Shown: piece after piece, positions 30,865-40,462 of the stretch
How positions within the stretch are numbered: position 1 is the stretch's first letter
Layout of the letters: the number at the start of each line of letters is the position of its first letter
Origin: SAR202 cluster bacterium
GTDB lineage: Bacteria > Chloroflexota > Dehalococcoidia > Lucifugimonadales > UBA826
Assembly: GCA_009392815.1 (NCBI GenBank)
Contig: VFFS01000055.1
Span: 1-64,000 of the forward strand
Length of the DNA: 64,000 bases
Reading direction: 5' to 3'
Program-made: the position numbers and the translations under genes
The notes under the pieces: generated by a model
The model's database searches: none
What the model saw: only the letters and a program-made list of their open reading frames with translations
Told to the model about the DNA's origin: nothing

Positions 30865-31836
30865 TCAAGAATCCATTCCTTTGAAGTAGTCTGATAAAAA
30901 TCTCATGCTACGTGAGGTTGAAGCGTGTTTCCCTGGATCAGACACAATCGAAACCAATATTTCGCTTGCACCAGATTCAAATAAGGAATCCAATCTGTCA
31001 GAGGCTTCATGCTCCGTACCATTGATCAAAATGGATTTGATCATCTCATCTGTCCAGCCTGACATAGCCGCATCTGTAAATCCAGCTCTCTCAAACATAT
31101 TGGTATAAAACGGAATATTGGGGAAATACCCCAATCTTGATCGAACTCCTCTCATCCCTTCGCAATTATCATCTGATACGCAAAGCGCAGCGTGCAGAAC
31201 CAAAGGAGGCGTAGGTCTATTTACCGCTTTTGAACTCTCTCGAAGAATGTTTAGTGCTTCACCAGTAGCATAAGAATGTGGAGTCACCCAAGTTATAGCA
31301 CCATCAGCAAATTTGCCTGCTATTTCATAAGACTTTGGACCAAGTGCCGAAGAGAGCACAGGTACATCGTCAGCAATCCCAGGAAGTTCTGAACGAGCTG
31401 TATAGCAACTACCTTCAAAGTTAACACTACCCTCATGAAGGAGCGTTCTCACAATATGCACATATTCCGTGAGATGGGTCAAGGGACGTTTAAATCTCAC
31501 ACCGAAGGTACGTTCAACCGTATTATTTATCCCGCTCCCAACTCCTAATCGGAACCTACCCGGAGCTATCGAAGAAATAGTGGCAACTTGTTCAGCTGTT
31601 GTTACAGGATGACGGGACCATATCCTCATTATGGAGGTTCCCAGTAAAATCTTATCTGTTCTGGCTGCTGCTGCTACCAGAACAGATAAGGAATCCCCCG
31701 CACCTCCACCAGAAGTCAACCAAACTGCCGGAATACCTTCCTCTTCAGCTTCAACAATTGCATCCACCACATATTTGGAACTCGGACCAGAAATCGCGAC
31801 TCCCACGATATTTTTCGAGAGTTTCTTATCACCCAT
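30865..31836 (-). CDS. LLM-class (luciferase-like, probably F420/FMN-dependent) oxidoreductase
   Basis: ILLGTSIMRIWSRHPVTTAEQVATISSIAPGRFRLGVGSG. Confidence 0.9.
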   Translation of the reverse strand: MGDKKLSKNIVGVAISGPSSKYVVDAIVEAEEEGIPAVWLTSGGGAGDSLSVLVAAAARTDKILLGTSIMRIWSRHPVTTAEQVATISSIAPGRFRLGVGSGINNTVERTFGVRFKRPLTHLTEYVHIVRTLLHEGSVNFEGSCYTARSELPGIADDVPVLSSALGPKSYEIAGKFADGAITWVTPHSYATGEALNILRESSKAVNRPTPPLVLHAALCVSDDNCEGMRGVRSRLGYFPNIPFYTNMFERAGFTDAAMSGWTDEMIKSILINGTEHEASDRLDSLFESGASEILVSIVSDPGKHASTSRSMRFLSDYFKGMDS

Positions 31837-31910
31837 TTAGGAACCTCATATTTAAATCACAATATTTCCAAGTAAAAAGTTCAATACTCGAGGAAACTCT
31901 CGAAAAATAT
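31808..31910 (-). repeat. 18-bp perfect inverted repeat (31808-31825 / 31893-31910) bracketing the RBS and start of the LLM gene
   Basis: ATATTTTTCGAGAGTTTC ... GAAACTCTCGAAAAATAT, 67-nt spacer. Confidence 0.85.
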
Positions 31911-32078
31911 TTCCTTCCGGGTCATATTTCCACAATCACTAATCGATAAAGGCTCTATTATCTAAATTATTTAATCACAGGTAAAAACCACAATATAGGC
32001 AAATTTAGCCCGCCATCATTGGCATATGTAGGGCAAAATGATACACTCATTTGAAATTAGGACTGTATGGAGCTTTGA

Positions 32079-32963
32079 ATGAACGGCTTGATCGTCCACG
32101 ACATTCCAGAAGTTAAGCATTCGACAATGGTAGTGGCCTTTGCAGGTTGGCCTGATGCGGCGGAAGCCGCCACCAGGGCCATCAGGTATTTGGTCAGAAA
32201 ATTGCCCACACAAAAGATTATGGAAATTGATCCAGAGTCTTATTACGATTTCACCGTTAATAGACCGCAGACTAGGATAAACCGTCGAAAAGAAAGAATA
32301 ATAAAGTGGCCTTGTAATGAATTCTACAGCTACATACCAGAGGACAATCCAGAAAACGCTGTCTTGTTCTATGTCGGGACCGAGCCTAATCTGAAATGGA
32401 AAACTTTCTCCAACACCGTTCTAGAGGTCGCTGATAAAGTGGGAGTCGACTTGGTTGTGTCTCTCGGGGCTCTACTAGATGCGGTTCCACACACACGTGA
32501 AGTCAGAATTACTGGACGCGCGAGTAACAAGGAACTCAGTAAGAAGGCTCAATGGCTTGGAATAAAAAACTCGGGTTACCAGGGCCCTACAGGGATCCAT
32601 TCTGCATTTGCAGACGAATGTAATAAACGAGAAATACCCCATGCCAACATATGGGGTCACTGTCCCCACTACGTGCAAACAACGCCGAACCCCGTAGCAA
32701 GCTATGCCCTTCTAGAAAGACTTAAAAGCCTGGTTGATATTGACATTGACATGAGTGAATTAGAGTTGGCAGGACAAGCCTTTCAGGAAGAAGTCACCAA
32801 AGCAATATCTAATCAGCCTGAAGTCAAGTCCTACGTGACCAAACTGGAACATCAATATGATGAATCCGCGAGGGAACCGGATGACATGCCCACCGGCACT
32901 GATATGGTTCATGAAATTGAAGAATTTTTGCGCAGCCAAAGTAGCGGTCCAGAAAGCTTGTAA
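32079..32963 (+). CDS. PAC2-family protein
   Basis: VVAFAGWPDAAEAATRAIRYLV, SLGALLDAVPHTR, GPTGIHSAFADEC, WGHCPHYVQTTPNP. Confidence 0.88.
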   Translation: MNGLIVHDIPEVKHSTMVVAFAGWPDAAEAATRAIRYLVRKLPTQKIMEIDPESYYDFTVNRPQTRINRRKERIIKWPCNEFYSYIPEDNPENAVLFYVGTEPNLKWKTFSNTVLEVADKVGVDLVVSLGALLDAVPHTREVRITGRASNKELSKKAQWLGIKNSGYQGPTGIHSAFADECNKREIPHANIWGHCPHYVQTTPNPVASYALLERLKSLVDIDIDMSELELAGQAFQEEVTKAISNQPEVKSYVTKLEHQYDESAREPDDMPTGTDMVHEIEEFLRSQSSGPESL

Positions 32964-32987
32964 TCTCTTTTTGCGGAATTACAAGCT
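32955..32987. repeat. 10-bp perfect inverted repeat AGCTTGTAAT-N13-ATTACAAGCT containing the PAC2 stop codon
   Basis: Direct reading; no strong T-tract downstream. Confidence 0.7.
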
Positions 32988-33036
32988 ACTGAATGTGCGA
33001 ACCTTCAATTATTTACGTTCAGGATGCTTATGAGAG

Positions 33037-33384
33037 TTGTCAGTATTGGAAATTAATCCTTCATACTATAGAGAGCTCTTCACTCAATGGACTTCAAACC
33101 ATGCTTCTCTTCCCGAATTTCCTGAAGACCAGAAGGAACGTCTTGTAGCACTCCATTTTGTGATGATGGCCTTTGAGGAAGGTGTTGACTACAGTGAAGA
33201 AGATTTGAATCAAGGAATTAGAGACAGAAACCTATTCGCAACAGACCACGTTCAGATCAGATTGAGCTTGATAAACAACGGATTTATTGCGCAATCTAAA
33301 AACAGTCAAACTGCTTCATACAGACCTTCACGTTTATTTTTAGATAAAGCCAAATGGGATCCGTCAATACCAGGGGTATCTTAA
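33037..33384 (+). CDS. DUF2087-like small protein
   Basis: FPEDQKERLVALHFVMMAFEEGVDYSEEDLNQGI...DHVQIRLSLINNGFI resembles DUF2087. Confidence 0.5.
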   Translation: MSVLEINPSYYRELFTQWTSNHASLPEFPEDQKERLVALHFVMMAFEEGVDYSEEDLNQGIRDRNLFATDHVQIRLSLINNGFIAQSKNSQTASYRPSRLFLDKAKWDPSIPGVS

Positions 33385-33388
33385 GTAA

Positions 33389-34285
33389 TTGAAACACAAT
33401 AAATATCCCCTAGAAAAAAAAGTCTCCGTAGGCAACATAGAGTTAAGCTACCGACAATGGAAAACAAATGGCCGACCAATTTTACTTCTTCACGGATTAG
33501 CCTCCAATGCAAGGATCTGGGATTTAATAGCACCAATTCTAGCCGAACACTACTCAGTTATCGCCGTTGACCAAAGAGGTCATGGAAAGTCAGATAAACC
33601 TAATGGGGGCTATGATTTTTCTACAGTCACTGAGGATGTCCTTGCCTTTATGGATGCCATGAATATTTGTAATCCCATAGTCGTCGGGCATTCTTGGGGG
33701 GGCAGTGTCGCACTTTGTCTAGCAACGAAATATCCTAAACGTATTTCTGGTCTCTGCTTCGTAGATGGAGGCCTTATCGAAATCTCAAGGATACCTGGAA
33801 ACAGCTTACAAAAAGCCTTAGTTAGTATGGCACCACCCCTATGGGAAGGGGTCACAGCCGCGGCGGTTACAGAACGGCTCAAAAATCGTGACTGGGGAGA
33901 GCAGGATGAGACCTCAAAAACAGCGAACCTACAAGAAATTGTCATGGCCAATTTGCTACAACATAATGACGGAACCATAAGTGCCAGACTTTCAAGAAAA
34001 AACCATCTGGAAGTAGTAGAGGCTTTTTGGTATCACAAACCATCAGAACTATTCGAACTGATCAAATGCCCTACATTGATCCTATCCGCGCGAATGGGGT
34101 CGGATAGAACTGGTAGGCAAGTTATAAAAGAGGAACTGGTCCATGAAGCCATCCATAAAATACCTTTAAATAAGTCCATATGGCTGGAGAACAGCATCCA
34201 TGATGTCCCAATTCAAAGACCTGAATTAGTCGCATCTATACTGATAAATAATATAAATGAGAAATTCTTTGAGGACTGGAATTAA
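33389..34285 (+). CDS. Alpha/beta hydrolase
   Basis: LLLHGLASNARIWD, VAVDQRGHGKSDKP, VGHSWGGSVAL nucleophile elbow; TTG start. Confidence 0.93.
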   Translation: MKHNKYPLEKKVSVGNIELSYRQWKTNGRPILLLHGLASNARIWDLIAPILAEHYSVIAVDQRGHGKSDKPNGGYDFSTVTEDVLAFMDAMNICNPIVVGHSWGGSVALCLATKYPKRISGLCFVDGGLIEISRIPGNSLQKALVSMAPPLWEGVTAAAVTERLKNRDWGEQDETSKTANLQEIVMANLLQHNDGTISARLSRKNHLEVVEAFWYHKPSELFELIKCPTLILSARMGSDRTGRQVIKEELVHEAIHKIPLNKSIWLENSIHDVPIQRPELVASILINNINEKFFEDWN

Positions 34286-34548
34286 GAGATGGCTCTAGCC
34301 ATTGGCTTGCCTAAGAAATAGTACGGCACATTCCAAATTCCTAAAATACCCAAGTCGACTACTGCCTTATTCGCGTACAACTTTTTAACAATACCTGAAG
34401 ACCCAGTGCTTGGACCACCATTCACTTTCCCCAGATATAAAACCCTCTGGCCTGTCCCAACATCTCTTGAGTTGATAACCGTCTCACATCGAGGTTCCAA
34501 ATCTACCTCTACCGGCAATTTAAGTTGAATGGGCTGATCACGTTTCAT
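34282..34548 (-). CDS. Uncharacterised 88-aa protein
   Basis: Open frame with upstream operator-like array; GSSGIVKKLYANKAVVDLGILGIWNVPYYFL resembles a small beta-barrel. Confidence 0.55.
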   Translation of the reverse strand: MKRDQPIQLKLPVEVDLEPRCETVINSRDVGTGQRVLYLGKVNGGPSTGSSGIVKKLYANKAVVDLGILGIWNVPYYFLGKPMARAIS

Positions 34549-34585
34549 AATATTACTTCCTTGTGTATTTAAGGGAAGCCTGTTT

Positions 34586-34616
34586 AGAACATTTTAGAAC
34601 AGAACACTTGTTCTGT
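34586..34616. promoter_or_regulatory. AGAACA x3 plus inverted TGTTCT; core palindrome ACAGAACA-ct-TGTTCTGT (GAAC-N4-GTTC)
   Basis: AGAACA at 34586, 34596, 34601; TGTTCT at 34609; 40-70 nt upstream of the 88-aa gene. Confidence 0.5.
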
Positions 34617-34724
34617 CAAGAATTAGGTGGCGACCATACCTTATCCACTATACCTACTCGAATGCTACAATTCTGATCGAAGCCACTGGTTAAGAGAATA
34701 AGTTCAGGGACCTAAATTAATAAA

Positions 34725-35480
34725 ATGACTAATCGACTTAAAAATAAAGTAGCCGTGATAACTGGCGCCGCCAAAGGACAAGGAGAGTTTGAAGCTAGAC
34801 TTTTCGCTGATGAAGGGGCCGCTGTAGTCCTCTGTGACATAGATGTTGAGGCTTGCGGTATCACGGCCGAAAACATCTCTTCTTCAGGTGGTCAATCCGT
34901 CGCTATGACCCTGGATGTCACAAGTGAATCTGACTGGATCAAAGTAATTGAACAGACCGTAGAAATTTTTGGGAAGATTGATATCCTTGTGAATAACGCA
35001 GGGATATACAGTCGCATCCCTATCGAAAACACGTCAGTTGAGGAATTCGATAGCATCTTAGGGGTGAATCTGAGGGGAGTTTTTTTAGGAACAAAGCATG
35101 CTATTCCCGCCATGAGAGCGTCGGGGGGAGGATCCATCATAAACATATCCTCTACAGCAGGGATAGTGGGTAACGTAGGAAGCGGTGCATATGGTGCTTC
35201 TAAAGGAGGTGTTCGATCTTTTACAAAGTATACCGCGATTCAACATGCCTCTGATGGAATAAGAGCTAACTCTGTACACCCTGGACCAATCGATACTGAC
35301 ATGATATCCGACAATCTCTCCACCATTGAAGGAAGAAAATCCACTGAATCTCGAATACCAATGGGTAGAGTAGGCAGTATCGAGGACGTCGCCCTCGGAG
35401 TTTTATTCCTAGCTACTGACGAATCCTCCTATATGACTGGATCCGAACTAGTCATAGATGGGGGCATGACAGCCCAATAG
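34725..35480 (+). CDS. SDR-family oxidoreductase
   Basis: VITGAAKGQGEFEARLFADEGA, NNAGIYS, YGASKGG, PGPIDTDM. Confidence 0.94.
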   Translation: MTNRLKNKVAVITGAAKGQGEFEARLFADEGAAVVLCDIDVEACGITAENISSSGGQSVAMTLDVTSESDWIKVIEQTVEIFGKIDILVNNAGIYSRIPIENTSVEEFDSILGVNLRGVFLGTKHAIPAMRASGGGSIINISSTAGIVGNVGSGAYGASKGGVRSFTKYTAIQHASDGIRANSVHPGPIDTDMISDNLSTIEGRKSTESRIPMGRVGSIEDVALGVLFLATDESSYMTGSELVIDGGMTAQ

Positions 35481-35496
35481 GCGAAATATAAAAGTA

Positions 35497-36318
35497 TTGA
35501 CTAACCAACCCCTTCATTTTTCAGACCACATCGATACTTGGAAATCCTTGATAGGTTGTCATAAACCCGCCTTGATAGTCGACTTCGATGGCACACTTTC
35601 AGAGCTTAAACCTGATCCTTCAGACGCCGCCATCGATCCTGTATGCCTTACTCTTCTTAGGAAGCTAGATACATTTTTACCGCTTATTGCCGTTGTTTCT
35701 GGGAGATCTGTAACAGACCTAAAAACCAAAATTCAACTTAAATCAGTTGAATTATATGGAAACCACGGTGCTGAAAAATTCATTTCCGGAAAATATATAT
35801 CCCAATCAAATACAGAAGTGGATTTTAGCCATATTAGTGAACTGCTAACTTTTCTAAAATCAGAAGTATGTCTGCCTGGATTATTTTTTGAGGACAAGAC
35901 CTTTAGTGCCTCTGTCCATTATCGAATCTCTGAAGATCATGATTTAGTCAGAAAAAAATTGACTGAGGCCCTAAGATTAGCACCAAATATAGATAATTTA
36001 GAAATTTTCTGGGGAAGAGAAATTCTAGAAATACGACCAACCGCTCAATTAAACAAAGGCTATGCAATACAAGATATATATGAGCGCCACCAACCTAAAT
36101 CTATGGTATTTGTCGGAGACGATACAACCGATATAGACGGCCTCGCACATTTAACTAAATTAAGAAACAGTGGACTAATTATGGGGCTTGCCGTAGCTGT
36201 TAAATCCAGCTCTGTGAACCAAAACCTACTTCGGATGGCGGACACATACGTCGAAGACATAGATGGGGTACGTAATCTACTGAATTGGATGCTTAAAAAT
36301 TGGTCCCCCGACATTTAA
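35497..36318 (+). CDS. otsB: Trehalose-6-phosphate phosphatase family (HAD)
   Basis: LIVDFDGTLSELKPDPSDAAID, VVSGRSVTDL, YGNHGAE, KGYAIQDI, FVGDDTTDIDGL; TTG start. Confidence 0.88.
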   Translation: MTNQPLHFSDHIDTWKSLIGCHKPALIVDFDGTLSELKPDPSDAAIDPVCLTLLRKLDTFLPLIAVVSGRSVTDLKTKIQLKSVELYGNHGAEKFISGKYISQSNTEVDFSHISELLTFLKSEVCLPGLFFEDKTFSASVHYRISEDHDLVRKKLTEALRLAPNIDNLEIFWGREILEIRPTAQLNKGYAIQDIYERHQPKSMVFVGDDTTDIDGLAHLTKLRNSGLIMGLAVAVKSSSVNQNLLRMADTYVEDIDGVRNLLNWMLKNWSPDI

Positions 36319-36467
36319 TCATGGGATAATGACCATTACTTACTTGACATATATTTTTATCATTTGCTAGCCTGATCTAAATTGGACGATCCTCCTAGTA
36401 GTACGACAATAACATTATTTTTTTCAGAGCTACTTCATGCGCTCAAGGTGTGCTGTCGAGTTGATTA

Positions 36468-37832
36468 ATGACTAGGAACGAAACATCTCTGGATATCACT
36501 GCTATTGTGTTGGCCGCTGGAAACGGTTCCAGGATGAAATCTCAGACGCCTAAACCACTCCATAAGGTTTGCGGACGAGAAATGCTCAACATGGTTCTCG
36601 ATTCAGTAGAACTCAGCGGCATAAAGTCTTCAGTCACGATAGTGCCTTGTGATCATCAGCTTTTCAAACGCTCAGTTGGAGATCGGACAAAATTTGAAAT
36701 TCAAAACCAACCGAAAGGTACTGGTCATGCCCTACTTCAGGCAAAAAGATTAGCTAATAATTCCTCTCACATATTGGTTATTAACGGAGACATCCCACTC
36801 ATAACCTCAGAAACCCTATCCGAACTCGTATATATCCATCAAGAGAAAAAATCCACCGCCACATTCCTAACCGCCAGAAAAAATAATCCGTCGGGGTCAG
36901 GCAGAGTCATTAGGACATCCACTGGGGCCGTGAAAGCAATAGTGGAGGAAGAAGAAGCAGACAGCGACATAAAAAATATTACTGAAGTAAACTGTGGTGT
37001 TTATTGCTTCACATCGCCTTGGGTTTGGTCCGCACTTGATTCACTCAAACCTTCCACAACTAATGAATTTTATATTACCGATTTAGTAGCTTTGGCAGTG
37101 GCACAAAACCACACTGTAGAAACTCTACAAACTCCCCAGGAAAGCGAAGTTATGAACATAAATAACAGGCTACAACTGGCTGAAGCAGAGTCTATTCTCC
37201 AAAGTCGCATTAGATCTAAATGGATGGAGTCTGGGGTCACCATGATTGACCCTAAATCAACATATATAGATCAGGACGTTTACATAGGTAAAGACACATC
37301 TATATTCCCCAACACTCATATTCAAAGTGGATCCAATATAGGACAAAGTTGTCGGATAGGTCCAGATACCACGGTCAAATCTTCAAATATTGGACACAAA
37401 TCCAAAATAACACATTCATTCGTTGAGGACGCTAGTTTAGGGGAAAATGTGTCTGTAGGTCCTTTTAGTCGCATTAGAGATGGCACCACCCTAGAAAATA
37501 ATGTGTATGTTGGCAACCATGTCGAAATTAAGAACAGCACATTAGGTGAAGAAACTAAATGTGGTCATTTCAGTTATATAGGTGACGCGATTATTGGAAG
37601 AAATGTTAACGTAGGTGCCGGAACAATAACCTGCAATTATGATGGGATTTCAAAACACTCAACGGTAATAGGAAACTATGCTTTCATTGGTTCCAACACT
37701 ATGATCGTGGCTCCAGTTGTTATAGGTGATAACGCAGTAACTGGAACTGGTTCCATAGTAAACAAAAATGTACCTGAAGGAGCGAAAGCCATAGGGGCGC
37801 CCATAAGAATAATAAAAGGAGAGAGGTCTTAA
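36468..37832 (+). CDS. glmU: Bifunctional UDP-GlcNAc pyrophosphorylase / GlcN-1-P acetyltransferase
   Basis: VLAAGNGSRMKSQTPKPLHKVCGREML; C-terminal hexapeptide repeats, VGAGTITCNYDG. Confidence 0.95.
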   Translation: MTRNETSLDITAIVLAAGNGSRMKSQTPKPLHKVCGREMLNMVLDSVELSGIKSSVTIVPCDHQLFKRSVGDRTKFEIQNQPKGTGHALLQAKRLANNSSHILVINGDIPLITSETLSELVYIHQEKKSTATFLTARKNNPSGSGRVIRTSTGAVKAIVEEEEADSDIKNITEVNCGVYCFTSPWVWSALDSLKPSTTNEFYITDLVALAVAQNHTVETLQTPQESEVMNINNRLQLAEAESILQSRIRSKWMESGVTMIDPKSTYIDQDVYIGKDTSIFPNTHIQSGSNIGQSCRIGPDTTVKSSNIGHKSKITHSFVEDASLGENVSVGPFSRIRDGTTLENNVYVGNHVEIKNSTLGEETKCGHFSYIGDAIIGRNVNVGAGTITCNYDGISKHSTVIGNYAFIGSNTMIVAPVVIGDNAVTGTGSIVNKNVPEGAKAIGAPIRIIKGERS

Positions 37833-37838
37833 CCCGCA

Positions 37839-39122
37839 TTGGATTTGAACATAAATAACGAAAATCTGCCCGTCATAATATTCATCATTTCCATTATCTT
37901 ATACGGAACAATTGGAATTATTCAGTCCGCTTTATCCTCTGTTACAAGAGAAACAGTCTATGTGTGGAAAAGTGAAGGAAGAAATCGGGCAGAAAATTTA
38001 GAATCTCTACTCAGAAGATTTGATCAATGTAAATCAGCATTTGCCATACTAAAAGCTACCACCCTAGCTTTATCAATTGTTGCGGCGAACCTAGTGCTCA
38101 ATAAAGCAATCAGTCAAACTGATTGGGGCATAGCCCACGCCCTCATTACTACAGCTGCAACTCTCTTAGGTCTTGGCATTTTAGAAACTATTGTCAAAAC
38201 CTGTGTTGGCCCAAGAGGACCATTAGTTGCAACTTGGCTGTCAGGATTTACTGCATTTGTCGGAATCCTTTTAAGCCCTATTACCAGGTCCCAGGAACGA
38301 ATCATAGAGATAGGTTCAGCTTCTACCGAGGAGGAATCAGCCACTGCGAACAATTCGGATGGTATATCCATGCGCCTAGACGATGAAGGTGAACCACTGG
38401 AAGAGCATGAAGTTCGGATGATTAGAGGAGTCTTTCAACTTGATAAAACCATCGCGCGAGAAATAATGGTACCGCGAGTTGACATGACGTGCGCGGAAGT
38501 CTCCACCTCTCTCGACGAAGTAGCAAATATTATGTTATCCAGTGGCCACAGCAAGTTACCTGTCTATAAAGATGAATTGGATCACATCGAGGGCATTGCA
38601 CACTCTATGGACATATTAAGGTTTATGTCTGATCCTTCTAACCTACAAGCTTCTGATCTCACAAGATTTCTGAGACCAGTCTTGTATGTGCCAGAATCAA
38701 AAACTCTCGAAGATCTTCTAACCGAATTCCAAGAGAAAAGAATGCAGATGGCGGTCGTAGTAGATGAATATGGAGGGGTCTCAGGTTTGGCAACGGTAGA
38801 GGATCTTGTGGAAGAAATTGTAGGAGAACTACACGATGAGTTCGACCGTGGTGGCCCGAAAATCAGAAAAATTAGTGATTCAGAGTACTTTATGGATGCG
38901 GGGACAGATATTGATGATGTTTCTGAAATAGTTAATGTTTCTTTCGAAGGGGATGGCTTCGACACGATAGGAGGATTTGTCCTACATCAACTAGGTAAAA
39001 TTCCAAGCCCTGGAGACCAAGTCAAGTATCAAAATATACGGATTGAGATCATATCAACTACAGGTAGACGTGTTAGATCCCTACGGATAAGGAAATCATC
39101 ACACAAGTCTGATATACAGTGA
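37839..39122 (+). CDS. CNNM/TlyC-type transporter-associated protein with tandem CBS domains (hemolysin C family)
   Basis: DUF21-like TM region, IAREIMVPRVDMTCAEV, VVDEYGGVSGLATVEDLVEEIVGEL. Confidence 0.9.
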   Translation: MDLNINNENLPVIIFIISIILYGTIGIIQSALSSVTRETVYVWKSEGRNRAENLESLLRRFDQCKSAFAILKATTLALSIVAANLVLNKAISQTDWGIAHALITTAATLLGLGILETIVKTCVGPRGPLVATWLSGFTAFVGILLSPITRSQERIIEIGSASTEEESATANNSDGISMRLDDEGEPLEEHEVRMIRGVFQLDKTIAREIMVPRVDMTCAEVSTSLDEVANIMLSSGHSKLPVYKDELDHIEGIAHSMDILRFMSDPSNLQASDLTRFLRPVLYVPESKTLEDLLTEFQEKRMQMAVVVDEYGGVSGLATVEDLVEEIVGELHDEFDRGGPKIRKISDSEYFMDAGTDIDDVSEIVNVSFEGDGFDTIGGFVLHQLGKIPSPGDQVKYQNIRIEIISTTGRRVRSLRIRKSSHKSDIQ

Positions 39123-39134
39123 CCCAAAGGGTCA
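39120..39134 (+). repeat. TGACCC-aaa-GGGTCA hairpin beginning at the TlyC-like stop codon
   Basis: Perfect 6-bp inverted repeat; stop TGA = 39120-39122. Confidence 0.6.
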
Positions 39135-39198
39135 ATCCTTGCTGATGGATTTAATCCTCTTTACTGTGTTTGCAGCATGTTTAACGAGTTTACCAACA

Positions 39199-39247
39199 AT
39201 AAAAAAAGGAGCCCCGAACCTTTATAGCCAGGGCTCCCTTTTTTATT
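39199..39247. terminator. Bidirectional intrinsic terminator (A-tract, GGAGCCC...GGGCTCC, T-tract)
   Basis: AATAAAAAAAGGAGCCC-N16-GGGCTCCCTTTTTTATT between convergent genes. Confidence 0.93.
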
Positions 39248-39277
39248 GTCGATCCAAATTAGATCTAAATCACATCA

Positions 39278-40114
39278 TTAATCTTTAGAAGCAACCAAGA
39301 ATGGTGCCGTGGCTTCAGATCCATCTGAACCAATCGCGGTTAGAGTGTAAACACCCTCACTTAGTCCAACTGCAACCTCTACCTGAAATGCGCCGTTCTT
39401 ATTGGCTTCCGCACCGGCAAGTATATTCCCACCAGCCCACAAACTTATCATCTCTCCCTTATTAAACCCTGACCCGTATGCCACAGTAGTTTCACCCGGA
39501 GATCCCGGACTTATCGCCAAGTTGGAAGAAGGAGAAGTCGCCGCTACAGCGTCGTCACTTATGACGATGGCTGTGCTGGCCACACTCCCTGATCCTCCCG
39601 TAGCCTCCAATGTCGCGGCTCCACCAGCTCGCGAGATAACATTGCTATCTTCACTGATTGATGCGAAGGTGACCTCAAACGCTCCTGCGCCATTAGCCGC
39701 AACTTGAGCGCCACGACCACCACCAACAATCACAGACAAATTTTCATCCACATGGAGTTGAATAATAACGGCCTCGCCAGCCTCAAATCCACCACCTGTA
39801 ACGGTGAGTTCATCACCCATGCCGACAGATGAACTGCTCGCGGACAAGCTAGCCTTCGGGATTGCCGGGGCATCAGCACCGGGAGCACCGGCAGGACCTT
39901 GTGGTCCGGGAGCACCAGGAGCACCAGGATTACCCGGGAGACCAGGCAGACCAGGCTCACCTTGAGGGCCCGCAGACCCAGGGGCACCAGGATTACCTGG
40001 GTTACCTGGAAGACCGGGAGAACCAGGATCTCCTTGACAACCCACTAGAGCAATTATTACTACTGAGAAAACCAGGGCTGTCACCAGTCCCCGCACATTT
40101 ATTAGCTTTCTCAT
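39278..40114 (-). CDS. Collagen-like (GXY repeat) lipoprotein with C-terminal beta-sandwich-like region
   Basis: Lipobox ALVGC followed by 18 uninterrupted GXY triplets, then Ig/IPT-like sequence. Confidence 0.85.
   Translation of the reverse strand: MRKLINVRGLVTALVFSVVIIALVGCQGDPGSPGLPGNPGNPGAPGSAGPQGEPGLPGLPGNPGAPGAPGPQGPAGAPGADAPAIPKASLSASSSSVGMGDELTVTGGGFEAGEAVIIQLHVDENLSVIVGGGRGAQVAANGAGAFEVTFASISEDSNVISRAGGAATLEATGGSGSVASTAIVISDDAVAATSPSSNLAISPGSPGETTVAYGSGFNKGEMISLWAGGNILAGAEANKNGAFQVEVAVGLSEGVYTLTAIGSDGSEATAPFLVASKD
39872..40033 (-). repeat. Collagen-like GXY repeat region (18 triplets)
   Basis: [54 protein letters not shown]. Confidence 0.9.
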
Positions 40115-40462
40115 TTGACCCCCTCTTCTACATGGAGAATCCAGATTTGTACTAGCCCAACAAGTAGCGCCGCAATGCCGACGCCTGTTCCGGTCGCTGA
40201 AACCAACAACTCACGAACGGTCCCATCATATTAATCACTATAAGGCGATGTCAAGACATTTTGACCTCTACTTTAGGCAGTGATAATCCCTGCCTCCCGC
40301 ATGCAGGTTATCGACATAACAAACACCACCCAAATACACACAGCAATTCTGGGAAAAAGACTCCAAATTCACAGCAAGATTTCGAGCTTAGGCTGTTATA
40401 CTTAGGCAGTTAAATAAGAAAAGATTTATGGCAGCATTTTTAATTCACAAGGGTAATATTAG

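Noticed and set aside
34596-34614. AGAACAnnTGTTCT resembles the eukaryotic glucocorticoid response element
   Set aside because: Coincidental in a bacterial context and spacing differs; kept only as a bacterial operator candidate.
39862-40155. 97-aa plus-strand ORF ([15 protein letters not shown]...) opposite the collagen repeat
   Set aside because: Antisense shadow of the periodic GXY repeat; low-complexity HQxxQ pattern is a by-product of the repeat codons on the other strand.
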